Source: UBA6054 sp964522095 | Lineage (GTDB): Bacteria > Planctomycetota > Phycisphaerae > Phycisphaerales > UBA1924 | DNA length: 64,000 nt | NCBI GenBank assembly: GCA_964522095.1 | Contig: CAZFSO010000004.1 | Coordinates: forward strand, 9,399 to 73,398 | Direction: 5' to 3' | Shown: piece by piece, positions 42,051 through 50,520 of the stretch | Layout: every line of letters begins with the position of its first letter | Position numbering within the stretch: position 1 is the stretch's first letter | Notes under the pieces: generated by a model | Told to the model about the DNA's origin: nothing | The model's input: the letters and a program-made list of their open reading frames with translations, nothing else | The model's database searches: none | Position numbers and translations under genes: made by a program

Positions 42051-44378
42051 CTACATCATCGCCAAAGGGTCGACGTCGACCGCAGTCGCCGCGTCGCTCT
42101 TCACAAGCCCCCTGGCCCGCAACGCGCCAAGCACCGCCTGGATCGAGCGCGGGTCGTCGGCCGTCAGTTCCACGCTGACACGCCATTTGTCCGTGATCCG
42201 GGCGATGACGCAGTCCTGCGGCCCCTGCACCCGCACCCTTGTCCCGCCGGCCTCGGCCATCAGGCCGGCCAGTTCGGCGGCCCGGTTCCAGGCCTTCTCG
42301 TGGTCCTCGTCACGCACGACCACCCGCGCCATCCGCGTCGAGGGGGGCAGCCCCGCCCGGCGCCGGTTGGCGACCTCCCGCTCGGCGAACGCCGCGTAGT
42401 CGTGCCGCCCGGCGAGCACGATCGCCGGGTTGTCCGGGTTGTAGGTCTGCACGACGACCACGCCCGGGCGGTCACCTCGGCCCGCCCGGCCCGCGACCTG
42501 GGCGACCAGTTGGAAGGTGCGTTCCTCGGCCCGGAAGTCGGGCAGCGTCAGCGCGGTGTCGGCGCTGAGCACCCCGACCAGCGACACGCCCGGGAAGTCC
42601 AGCCCCTTGGCGATCATCTGCGTGCCCAAGAGCACCCGCAGTTCGCCCCTCCCGAAGCGCCCGAGCACGTCGAAGTAGTCCGCCGCCCGCCGCATGGTGT
42701 CCGCGTCGACGCGCTCGAAGCCCGTGCCCCGCAGCAGCCCGTGGGAAGCGCCGAACCGGCGCTCGAGTTCCTCCTCGACGCGCTGCGTGCCCGAGCCGAG
42801 TTCCACCAGCGGCTTGCCGGAGATCGGGCAGCGGTGGGGGATGAGGCGCTCGTCGCCGCAGTGGTGGCAGCGGACGTAGCGCCGCCCGCCCTGCTCGCGC
42901 ACGCTGCCGCGGTGGACGACCATGGTCGCGTCGCAGCGTTCGCACTCCAGTTTCCAGCCGCAGGTGCGGTCCGAGCAGACCACCACCGAGGCGAACCCGC
43001 GCCGGTTGAGCAGCAGGATGGCCTGCCCGCCGGCGTCGAGGGCCTGCCCGAGCGCCTTGTGGAGCGTCGGGCCGATCGCGTCCTCCTCGGACGCTCGCCC
43101 GCGTTCCTGGCGCATGGCGGGGCGCTCGCGCGCCATGTCGACCACCGTCACCCGCGGCATGCGCCCCCCGCCGACCCGCTCGCCCAGGCGCCACAGCGCG
43201 AAGCGGCCCGACCGGGCGTTGTGCCAACTCTCAAGCGCCGGCGTGGCCGAGCCGAGCACGACCGTGCAGCCCTCGATGTGGGCGCGCTTGATCGCGACGT
43301 CGCGGGCGTGGTAGCGGGGCAGTTGGTCCTGCTTGTACGACGCGTCGTGCTCCTCGTCGACCACGATCACGCCCAGGTTGCGCACCGGGGCGAAGACGGC
43401 CGACCGGGCGCCGACGACCACCCGCGCCTCGCCGCAGGCCGCGGCCTGCCATTGCTTGTGCCGGGCCGACGCGCTCAGGCCCGAGTGCAGCACCGCGACG
43501 CCGTGCTCGCGGAAGCGGGCGACGAACCGCCCGGCGGTCTGCGGCGTCAGCGCGATCTCGGGCACCAGGACGATCGCGTTGCGCCCGGCCCCGAGCACGC
43601 GGTCCAGCACGCGCAGGTACACCTCGGTCTTGCCCGACCCCGTGACCCCGTGCACCAGGTGGACGCCGAAGCCGCCCAGCGTCGCGCCGATCCCCTCGAC
43701 CACGCCCGCCTGGGCCTCGGTCAACCGTGCGACCGGGGGCGAGGACTCGGCCTGCTCGAAGAGTTCCGGCGCCCGCACCTCTCGCCGCTCGACCCACTCC
43801 AGCACGCCCATGGCGATCAGGCGGTTGACCGGGCCCGCATTGGAGACCCCCAGCAGCGTGCCGAGGTCGCGCGGCTCCATCGGGAATGCGCCCGGGTCGA
43901 CCCCCCGCAACGCCTCCCAGGCGCTGGCGACGGTCGGGGTCAGCCCGCCCGGGGGCTCGGCGCCCTCGACCCGGCGGATCAGGCGGACGGTCCGGCTCCC
44001 CGTGCCCGCCTTCACCGCCGCGGGGAGCATCGAGGCGAGCACCATCCCGACCGGACAGCAGTAGTACCCCGCCAGCCAGCGGCCCAGTTCGACCAAGGGT
44101 TCGGGGAGTCGGGCGCCCGTGACCCGGTGCACGGGCTTGACGCGTCCGGGCTCGTAACCGCCGAGCATCTCGGCGCCGCCGACTTCCAGCACCACGCCGC
44201 CGACGCGCTGGTTGTTGCGTCCGACCGGCACCTCGACGCGGTCGCCGATGCGGATCGACTCCCCCTCAAACCGGTAGGTCAGGCCGTCGTCCCGGTCCAC
44301 GCCGCGCTCGACCGCGACCCGGACGAACACGCTCCCCGCGGCCACGTTGTCCACGCCCCGGAAGGGCAGAAGCGTCAT
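42051..44378 (-). CDS. priA: Primosomal replication-restart helicase PriA
   Basis: 775-residue superfamily 2 helicase that reloads DnaB at stalled forks. N-terminal 3'-DNA-binding domain (FRGVDNVAAGSVFVRV, RIGDRVEVPVGRN), a winged-helix region, then the helicase core: Walker A HGVTGSGKTEVYLRV, DEEH box VVDEEHDASYKQ, and motif V/VI (QMIAKGLDFPGVSLVGV, QVAGRAGRGDRPG). The zinc region contains four CxxC-type pairs beginning CGWKLECERC and ending near HRCPISGK, where one usual cysteine pair appears to be incomplete. Diverges from carA with 23 bp between starts. Confidence 0.95.
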   Translation of the reverse strand: MTLLPFRGVDNVAAGSVFVRVAVERGVDRDDGLTYRFEGESIRIGDRVEVPVGRNNQRVGGVVLEVGGAEMLGGYEPGRVKPVHRVTGARLPEPLVELGRWLAGYYCCPVGMVLASMLPAAVKAGTGSRTVRLIRRVEGAEPPGGLTPTVASAWEALRGVDPGAFPMEPRDLGTLLGVSNAGPVNRLIAMGVLEWVERREVRAPELFEQAESSPPVARLTEAQAGVVEGIGATLGGFGVHLVHGVTGSGKTEVYLRVLDRVLGAGRNAIVLVPEIALTPQTAGRFVARFREHGVAVLHSGLSASARHKQWQAAACGEARVVVGARSAVFAPVRNLGVIVVDEEHDASYKQDQLPRYHARDVAIKRAHIEGCTVVLGSATPALESWHNARSGRFALWRLGERVGGGRMPRVTVVDMARERPAMRQERGRASEEDAIGPTLHKALGQALDAGGQAILLLNRRGFASVVVCSDRTCGWKLECERCDATMVVHRGSVREQGGRRYVRCHHCGDERLIPHRCPISGKPLVELGSGTQRVEEELERRFGASHGLLRGTGFERVDADTMRRAADYFDVLGRFGRGELRVLLGTQMIAKGLDFPGVSLVGVLSADTALTLPDFRAEERTFQLVAQVAGRAGRGDRPGVVVVQTYNPDNPAIVLAGRHDYAAFAEREVANRRRAGLPPSTRMARVVVRDEDHEKAWNRAAELAGLMAEAGGTRVRVQGPQDCVIARITDKWRVSVELTADDPRSIQAVLGALRARGLVKSDAATAVDVDPLAMM

Positions 44379-44401
44379 GACGGACCATACACTTCATCCC
44401 G

Positions 44402-45592
44402 ATGCCCAACACAGAATCAGCACCGGCCCGCCTCGCGCTCGCAGACGGCACGATCTTCCATGGCACCGCCTTCGGAGCCACCGGCCAGGGCGTCCGCTCG
44501 GTCGGGGAGGTGGTGTTCAACACCGCGCTGACGGGGTATCAGGAGTCGGTCACCGACCCTTCGTACGTCGGCCAGATCCTCGTGCAGACCACGCCGATGA
44601 TCGGCAACACCGGCGTCAACAGCGAGGACCTCGAGTCGGCGAGCGTGCAGGTGGCGGGGTTCGTGATCCACGAGCGCACGCGCACGCACTCGAACTACCG
44701 GGCCACCGGCGGGCTCGACGACTGGTTGCGGGAGGCCGGCGTGCTCGGGCTGGCCGACGTCGACACGCGCACGCTGACGCGCCATCTCCGCTCGGCGGGC
44801 GTGACCATGGGCGTGCTGACGGACGACCCAGCCGCGACCGATGCGGAACTGGTGGCCATCGCCCGCGACGCGGCGCCGATGGACGGCCAGAACCTCGCGG
44901 CCATGGTCGGCTGCGCCACGCCCTTCGCGTGGGACGAGACGCTCGGCGATTGGGCACCGGAGATCACCCCGTCGGACGACAGCCCGGTGGTGCTCGCGCT
45001 GGACTGCGGGGCCAAGCGGAACATCCTGCGCAACCTCGCGTCACGCCACTGCCGCGTGCGGGTCGTGCCCCACACGATCTCGGCGGCCGACCTCAAGGAG
45101 CAGTTCGAGGCGGGCAAGGCGCACGGCCTGTTCCTCTCCAACGGGCCGGGCGACCCGGACGCGGTGCAGGAGACGGTCGCCACGCTGCGCGAAGTTATCC
45201 ACGATCCGGATTTATCGGACGTGCCGGTCTTTGGGATCTGCTTGGGACACCAGTTGCTCGCCCTGGCCATGGGCGCCAGCACCTACAAACTCCCCTTCGG
45301 GCACCGCGGCGCCAACCAGCCCGTGCGCGACGAGCGGACGGGGCGCGTGGAGATCACCAGCCAGAACCACGGCTTCGCGGTCGAGACCGAGTCGCTGCGC
45401 CGGGCCGGGGGGCGTCCGACGCACGTCCACCTGAACGACGGGACGCTGGCGGGGTTCGAGTTGCCGGGGCGTCCGGTGTTCTCCGTCCAGTTCCACCCCG
45501 AGGCGTCTCCCGGGCCGCACGACGCGGGCCATTTGTTCGATCGGTTCGCGGAAGCCGCCCGAGAACGCCTGCGCCAGCGGTCGGCGCGCTGA
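44402..45592 (+). CDS. carA: Carbamoyl-phosphate synthase small (glutaminase) subunit
   Basis: 396-residue class I glutamine amidotransferase subunit that feeds ammonia to CarB for arginine and pyrimidine synthesis. N-terminal domain: LALADGTIFHGTAFG, GEVVFNTALTGYQE, DPSYVGQILV. Glutaminase domain: catalytic Cys in FGICLGHQLLALAMG and His/Glu in VQFHPEASPGPHD. carB is not in the window. Confidence 0.97.
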   Translation: MPNTESAPARLALADGTIFHGTAFGATGQGVRSVGEVVFNTALTGYQESVTDPSYVGQILVQTTPMIGNTGVNSEDLESASVQVAGFVIHERTRTHSNYRATGGLDDWLREAGVLGLADVDTRTLTRHLRSAGVTMGVLTDDPAATDAELVAIARDAAPMDGQNLAAMVGCATPFAWDETLGDWAPEITPSDDSPVVLALDCGAKRNILRNLASRHCRVRVVPHTISAADLKEQFEAGKAHGLFLSNGPGDPDAVQETVATLREVIHDPDLSDVPVFGICLGHQLLALAMGASTYKLPFGHRGANQPVRDERTGRVEITSQNHGFAVETESLRRAGGRPTHVHLNDGTLAGFELPGRPVFSVQFHPEASPGPHDAGHLFDRFAEAARERLRQRSAR

Positions 45593-45663
45593 CCGTTTCA
45601 GGGGGGGTCACCCCGGTCAGCGGGATGTTTGGTTGATTTCTCGCCAAATCGCCGGGTTGGGTC

Positions 45664-45691
45664 TTGCAGGAAAATCGCGCCGGGGTATATT
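45664..45691 (+). promoter_or_regulatory. Candidate sigma-70 promoter of the dockerin protein gene
   Basis: TTGCAG (45664-45669) and TATATT (45686-45691) with a 16-bp spacer in a conspicuously AT-rich patch. It would give a leader of about 240 nt, which carries a GCCGGC/GCCGGC hairpin at 45764-45782. The rest of the 344-bp gap after carA shows nothing I can name. Confidence 0.5.
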
Positions 45692-45936
45692 GCATCAGTT
45701 GGGGTCTCCGACCGGATCGTCGTCTGGATGGCGGTCCGAGCGCGAGCGCCCATCTGCGTGTCGGCCGGCGTGGAGTGCCGGCGTTCTGAGCGAAGTGAGC
45801 GGAGAGAGCTTGCGACGCGATCCTGTTGAGTCGTCCACCCGGGCCGAGCGGTCCGGGGAGGGTGTTCGTGTGTTTCCGTTTCCGCCTTCCCTCGTTCGGG
45901 CAGGCTTGAAGTGGTTCTGTAAAGAGGAGCATGTTC

Positions 45937-47202
45937 ATGGGTATCACCAGCACTCTCACCATCGTCCTGGCCGCCGGGCTCGTCGGCTCGGCCGCCGCGA
46001 GCGACCGGCAGCAGAAGACTCCGTTCGAAGCCGAGCGGATGCTCTCGCTGACCCCGGTCGACGCCGGCCACTTCTACATCAACGCCGCCACCGGCGAGCG
46101 CATCCTCAGCGTGAAGGAGACCGCCAAGATCGGTCAGCGCGGCACCGGTGAGGTCGAACTGTGGGCGCAGGACAACCAGACGCCCTGCACCGACCTGGGC
46201 GCCCCGTACACCGAGGGCGGCGCCGGCCTGGTCGTCTTCGAGGACCCCTTCGCCGAGATCGCCACCGTCCCCGTGACCGACGAGACCTGGATGGACTGGG
46301 GCGACGTGCCCGCCAACACCAAGGTCGACGGCTTCTCGTTCGTCTTCTCCAGCCTGATCGACACCGCCGAGGGCGAGTCGATCCCCGGCATGAACGCCGT
46401 CTACACCTTCTACGACCAGGAGAACGGCTTCAACTGGTGCGACCGCGTCACCCTGCTGTCGCTGACCGTCGAGGACATGGCCGGCAACAACGCCGACCCG
46501 GGCTTCCTGAGCGTCTGGACCTACACCATCGACCTCAACGGCCTCGCGACCATGGAGTTCGGTGACGACGACGGCGACAGCCAGGGCGCCGACCTGTTCA
46601 ACGAGTTCTCCTACTTCGACGCCGACTTCGACGGCCTGCACGACATCGGCTGGCTCGTCGAGCACCAGCAGCCCGAGGACCCGGCCTGGCAGGGCGTCAC
46701 CGCCCAGTTCCCCATGGCCCCCCGCGGCACGGTTGACCCCGTCACCGGCGAACTCATCATCGACACCTCCTTCCCCGGCGGCACCCCCGGCGCTGAGGAC
46801 GGCTGGGACGTCTTCTTCGGCCCCGGCATGTTTGACGAGGGCACCGGCGAGTACGACCCCGGTGAGTACGACGGCACCTACGGCTTCATCCACCCGGACG
46901 GACAGGGCGGCTTCATCACCTTCGGCTTCACCTGCGACGGCGACGGTGACGGCATCTTCGAAGGCGACGACGAGTTCACCCCCTGGGGCGGCTTCTACAT
47001 GATCCTCCTCGCCATCGAGGGTGGCGAGCCCGTGTGCCCCGGTGACTTCGACGGCAGCGGCGCGGTCGACGTGTTCGACCTGCTCGGCTTCATCGACGCC
47101 TACACCTCCAGCGACCTCGCGGCCGACTTCGACAACAGCGGCGTGGTCGACGTGTTCGACCTGCTCGGCTTCATCGACGCCTACAGCGCCGGCTGCCCGT
47201 AA
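45937..47202 (+). CDS. Secreted protein with C-terminal GC-type dockerin pair
   Basis: 421 residues. The ATG at 45937 is preferred to 45931 because AGGAG lies 7 nt upstream. Signal peptide ends near GSAAAS. The body is acidic and rich in Asp, Gly and aromatic residues, and I recognise no catalytic family. The C-terminus has two nearly identical calcium-loop repeats: DFDGSGAVDVFDLLGFIDAY and DFDNSGVVDVFDLLGFIDAY, beginning after Cys-Pro-Gly and ending at Gly-Cys, the layout of the GC-type dockerin of planctomycetes. Likely exported and anchored or assembled at the cell surface. A strong terminator follows. Confidence 0.85.
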   Translation: MGITSTLTIVLAAGLVGSAAASDRQQKTPFEAERMLSLTPVDAGHFYINAATGERILSVKETAKIGQRGTGEVELWAQDNQTPCTDLGAPYTEGGAGLVVFEDPFAEIATVPVTDETWMDWGDVPANTKVDGFSFVFSSLIDTAEGESIPGMNAVYTFYDQENGFNWCDRVTLLSLTVEDMAGNNADPGFLSVWTYTIDLNGLATMEFGDDDGDSQGADLFNEFSYFDADFDGLHDIGWLVEHQQPEDPAWQGVTAQFPMAPRGTVDPVTGELIIDTSFPGGTPGAEDGWDVFFGPGMFDEGTGEYDPGEYDGTYGFIHPDGQGGFITFGFTCDGDGDGIFEGDDEFTPWGGFYMILLAIEGGEPVCPGDFDGSGAVDVFDLLGFIDAYTSSDLAADFDNSGVVDVFDLLGFIDAYSAGCP

Positions 47203-47231
47203 CACGGCCCCGACGCGTCACGCGTAATCTC

Positions 47232-47269
47232 AACGCCCGGGGCCGCAACGCCCCGGGCGTTCTTCGTTG
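47232..47269 (+). terminator. Intrinsic terminator after the dockerin protein gene
   Basis: A perfect 12-bp stem AACGCCCGGGGC / GCCCCGGGCGTT with loop CGCAAC, then a T-rich tail TTCTTCGTT. Confidence 0.85.
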
Positions 47270-47327
47270 ATCGACCGCCCGCCCGCTCGCGCCCGCTAAC
47301 GCGCACCCAGCGTCACCACCCGTGCTT

Positions 47328-47702
47328 TCAATACCGCGGGACGGAAGGGTCGACGCGCAGCGACCACCACTCGATCCCCCCCGCCACGGACCGCGCCTGC
47401 TCCACGCCCATGCGCTGCAGCGCCAGCGCGGCCGCCAGCGACCGCCGGCCCGTGTGACAGATCAGGGCGAGAGTCTGGTCCTCGTCGAAGTCGAGTTCGT
47501 TGATGCGGGCCGCCAGTTCGCCCATTGGGACGTGCAGAGCGCCCTCGACCGACGCGATGGCGAGTTCCTCGGGCTCGCGGATGTCAACCAGCACGACGGA
47601 GCCGTCGGACATGCCCTCGCGGGTGCGGACGACCGAGACCTCCAGGTCCGGGTTGAACGGGTAGCGGGGCGGGTTGTCGGGCGCGGGGTGGTCAGCGGTC
47701 AT
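47328..47702 (-). CDS. Single-domain rhodanese-like protein
   Basis: 124-residue rhodanese domain. The start is the ATG at 47702, 6 nt after GGAGA. Marks: VLVDIREPEELAIASVEGALHVPMGEL and the active-site loop ICHTGRRS with the persulfide-forming Cys. Last gene of the overlapping TPR-recX-lipoprotein-rhodanese run; it overlaps the lipoprotein gene by 11 bp. Sulfur transfer role is inferred. Confidence 0.9.
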   Translation of the reverse strand: MTADHPAPDNPPRYPFNPDLEVSVVRTREGMSDGSVVLVDIREPEELAIASVEGALHVPMGELAARINELDFDEDQTLALICHTGRRSLAAALALQRMGVEQARSVAGGIEWWSLRVDPSVPRY

Positions 47703-48189
47703 CGTCAATCTCCGTTGGTCGCCCGCCCACGGTGCCGGTGCGGCGTCGCTCGGCGCGCTCGCGTTTCCAGACCTCGCGCGGGCTCCAGGTCCACCAGCCG
47801 CTGCGTCCGGCCCGCCAGGCCCGACGCGGCGCGAGGAGCGGGTCGAAGGCCGACCGGCCGATGTCCTGAGCGGTCTCGAACCAGTCGTGGTCGCCGCGTC
47901 GGGGTCGGTCGGGCGTGGGGAACACGCCGGCCCGCTCGGGCCCGGACCGGCGGCTGATCGGGCGCGGCAGCCTGAACGGCTCGGCGTGCACGACGCCGTC
48001 GATCGGGGCGACCACGATCATCGTCCGCCAGCGCGCCCGGTCCGGCGTCCCCGGGCCGGCCATCGTCATGGCGGGGCCTTCCCGGAAACTGGTCGTCGCG
48101 CGCGTGCCGATGGCCAGGCGCTCGTTGTGATGGCACACGCACCCCGGCAGGAGCGCGGCGGCCGCCAGCATGGCGAGCGCCTCTTTCAT
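47692..48189 (-). CDS. Hypothetical lipoprotein
   Basis: 165 residues with a lipoprotein signal peptide (MLAAAALLPGC, Cys about residue 17). The rest is rich in Arg, Pro and Trp, with a WFETAQDIGRSAFDPLLAPRR segment. No family recognised. Its ATG overlaps the recX stop as ATGA. Confidence 0.65.
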   Translation of the reverse strand: MKEALAMLAAAALLPGCVCHHNERLAIGTRATTSFREGPAMTMAGPGTPDRARWRTMIVVAPIDGVVHAEPFRLPRPISRRSGPERAGVFPTPDRPRRGDHDWFETAQDIGRSAFDPLLAPRRAWRAGRSGWWTWSPREVWKRERAERRRTGTVGGRPTEIDDDR

Positions 48190-48899
48190 GCGTCACGCGC
48201 CTCCCGGAGGGCCTCGTCGACGGCCTGGCGGACCACCGGCCCGCTGAACCCCCGGCGCAGCAAGCGGCCCGTGAGCCGGCGCCGGGCGGCGTCCGCGTCC
48301 GCGTTGCGGCTCAATGAACGGGCCGCGGACCGCGCGACGCGCCGGGCGTCGTCGAGTTCGTCACGCCCGTCCATCGCCTGGTCCAGCGCCTGCGAGGCGG
48401 CTTCGCCGCGCACGCCGTGGGCGCGGAGTTTGGCCTCGAGCAGGCGGCGCCCCGCGGGCTTGCGGGCCAGTTCGTTGCGGACGAGCACCTCGGCGTAGCG
48501 GGCGTCGTCCAGCGCGCCCAGGCCCGCGTAGCGGTCGGCGCAGGCCTCGGCGGTGGCGCGGGCGTGCCCGCGTTGGGTCAGGGCTCGGACGAGGCCCTCC
48601 CGCGACCGCATGCGCGCGGCGAGCAGCCGGAGCGCGGCCCGGTCGCAGAGGCGCTCGCGGACCTCGGCGTCGAGCCGGTCGGCGAGCGCCTCGGTCCACG
48701 CGATGGGCGCGGCGTTCAGCCCGGCCTCGACGGCCGTCTCGCGGTCGCACACGCCGGCGCGCACGCCGTCGAGCAGGATCCACACGCGCCCGGGGTCGTC
48801 GCGGACGGCCCGGACGGCGCTGAGCGTGGCGGTCCCGTCGCGCGGGGTGCGTTCCCACGCCTGGATCGGGGTGCGTGCTCGGCCGGCCGGGCGGGTCAT
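48186..48899 (-). CDS. recX: RecX family regulatory protein
   Basis: 237-residue all-helical modulator of RecA. The family's repeated three-helix units are visible: LAARMRSREGLVRALTQRGH, GALDDARYAEVLVRNELARK and RLTGRLLRRGFSGPVVRQAV. An N-terminal extension of about 70 residues precedes the repeats. recA is not nearby; the gene overlaps a TPR gene upstream and a lipoprotein gene downstream by ATGA junctions. Confidence 0.88.
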   Translation of the reverse strand: MTRPAGRARTPIQAWERTPRDGTATLSAVRAVRDDPGRVWILLDGVRAGVCDRETAVEAGLNAAPIAWTEALADRLDAEVRERLCDRAALRLLAARMRSREGLVRALTQRGHARATAEACADRYAGLGALDDARYAEVLVRNELARKPAGRRLLEAKLRAHGVRGEAASQALDQAMDGRDELDDARRVARSAARSLSRNADADAARRRLTGRLLRRGFSGPVVRQAVDEALREARDA

Positions 48900-49204
48900 C
48901 CCAGTTCGTCCAGGTAGCCGGCCAGTTCGGACCAGGCCTTCTGATCGCCCGCTGCACGGGCGACGCTGACGCCCTCGCGGAGCGTCGCGACGGCCTCGGC
49001 GGTCCGTTCCGCGGCTTCCAAGGCCCGGGCCTTGTGGAAGAAGGCGTAAGCATGGGCCGGGTCGGCGGCGATGGTGCGGTCGAACCACGCGACGGCCTGG
49101 TCGAAATCGCCCAGGCGCATGTGCTCCTGGGCGATGCCGTAGAGCAGGAACGGGTCGTTCGGCTCGGCTTCGAGCAGGCGCGTGAGTTGTTCGATGCTCG
49201 GCAT
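48896..49204 (-). CDS. Small TPR protein
   Basis: 102 residues, essentially two to three tetratricopeptide repeats (LLYGIAQEHMRLGDFDQAVAWFDRTI, then AYAFFHKARALEAAERTAEAV). No signal peptide. Probably a protein-protein adaptor. It overlaps recX as ATGA and lies 48 bp downstream of the B12-binding/GTPase gene. Confidence 0.85.
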   Translation of the reverse strand: MPSIEQLTRLLEAEPNDPFLLYGIAQEHMRLGDFDQAVAWFDRTIAADPAHAYAFFHKARALEAAERTAEAVATLREGVSVARAAGDQKAWSELAGYLDELG

Positions 49205-49252
49205 GCGGTGAGCGTACCCGGCCCGGCGGGGTCCGTCCCGGCAGGGGCTTGG

Positions 49253-50413
49253 TCAGGCGTCGTCGAGGAGGGCGTCGAGCAGTTCGGGCACGCCCTGGCC
49301 GCGGGTGGCGACGGTCTCGAAGATCGGGCGTCGTCCGGCGACGTCCTTGAGGTCTCGGACGAGTTCGTTCTCGCCGGGGTGGTCGGCCTTGTTGCAGACG
49401 AACAGGTCGGCGATCTCGAGGATGCCCGCCTTGTCCATCTGAACCGCGTCGCCCATGCCGGGCGTGAGGACGACGGCGGTGCGGTCGACGTGCTCGCGCA
49501 CGAGCGTCTCGTTCTGTCCGGCGCCGACGGTCTCCACGAAGACGGTCTCGAACGGCTGGTCTCCGGGGCACCCGCCGATGAGGCCCAGGATCGTGTCGAG
49601 GCCGCGGTAGTCCTCGCCGCGGATGGCCAGGGAGCGGTAGAAGACCTTCTCGCCGAGGTTGTTGAAGTCGACGCGGAGGCGGTCGCCGAGGAGGGCGCCC
49701 GAGGTGATCGGGCTCTTGGGGTCGAAGGCGACGACGGCGCAGCGTCCGAGGCTCGGGTCTTTCTCGGCGCGGCGCGTGTACTCGCCGGCGAGTTGGGCGA
49801 CCAGGGTGCTCTTGCCCGCGCCGGGCGATCCGGTCAGGCCGATGACCCGGCGCGGGCGTCGGCTCGGGGCGCCGGGGCGGGCGGGCCTTGAGTCGTGTAC
49901 GAGCGAGATGTCGCGGGCGAGCTGGGCCGCGGGGTGGTCGGTGGGCACGGCGGTCGCCATCGGCTCGACGCATGCCTTGACGGCCGCGACGACGTCGAGC
50001 AGGCCCGTGCCGGTCGGGAAGCAGGCGCGGATGCCCTGTGCCTTGAGGGTGGGCACGTCCTCGGCGGGCAGGATCCCGCCCATCAGGACCGGGATGTCCG
50101 GGCGGCCGACGCGGCGGAGTTCGTCGAGCAGTTTGGGGCCCAGGACGAGGTGCGAGTTGCTCATCATGGAGGCGGCGATGCAGTCCACGTCCTCGTCGCG
50201 GGCGGAGACGGCGAGGCTGGCGGGGGTCTGCCAGAGGCCCGAGTAGATGACGTGGACGCCCGAGTCGCGCAGGGCGCGGGCGATGACCTTGACGCCGCGG
50301 TCGTGCCCGTCCAGGCCCATTTTGCCCAGCAGGACGCGCGGGCGGTGGTCAAGGCCCTCGCACCGGTCGATCTTCTCGAACTCGCTGGTCGCCGTGCCGA
50401 GTTGCTGGGCCAT
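49253..50413 (-). CDS. Cobalamin-binding domain fused to MeaB/ArgK-type GTPase
   Basis: 386 residues. Residues about 22-150 form a B12-binding domain of the methylmalonyl-CoA mutase type with the base-off motif in KMGLDGHDRG. Residues about 170-386 form a G3E GTPase like MeaB: P-loop GLTGSPGAGKSTL, FVETVGAGQNE and a guanine-binding CNKAD. Start at the ATG at 50413, preceded by AAGGAGA. In IcmF these two units are followed by the mutase barrel; here the barrel is absent and no mutase gene is in the window. It probably serves as a chaperone that loads or repairs a B12-dependent mutase encoded elsewhere. Confidence 0.88.
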   Translation of the reverse strand: MAQQLGTATSEFEKIDRCEGLDHRPRVLLGKMGLDGHDRGVKVIARALRDSGVHVIYSGLWQTPASLAVSARDEDVDCIAASMMSNSHLVLGPKLLDELRRVGRPDIPVLMGGILPAEDVPTLKAQGIRACFPTGTGLLDVVAAVKACVEPMATAVPTDHPAAQLARDISLVHDSRPARPGAPSRRPRRVIGLTGSPGAGKSTLVAQLAGEYTRRAEKDPSLGRCAVVAFDPKSPITSGALLGDRLRVDFNNLGEKVFYRSLAIRGEDYRGLDTILGLIGGCPGDQPFETVFVETVGAGQNETLVREHVDRTAVVLTPGMGDAVQMDKAGILEIADLFVCNKADHPGENELVRDLKDVAGRRPIFETVATRGQGVPELLDALLDDA

Positions 50414-50520
50414 TCGCGGTCTCCTTCCGCCCCGCCGTGGGGGCACGATGATAGGGGCGGGCGCACGGGGACGGGCATTCGGCGGCTAGGGTTGGCGCCG
50501 GCGGGCGTGCGCCCGTCGGC

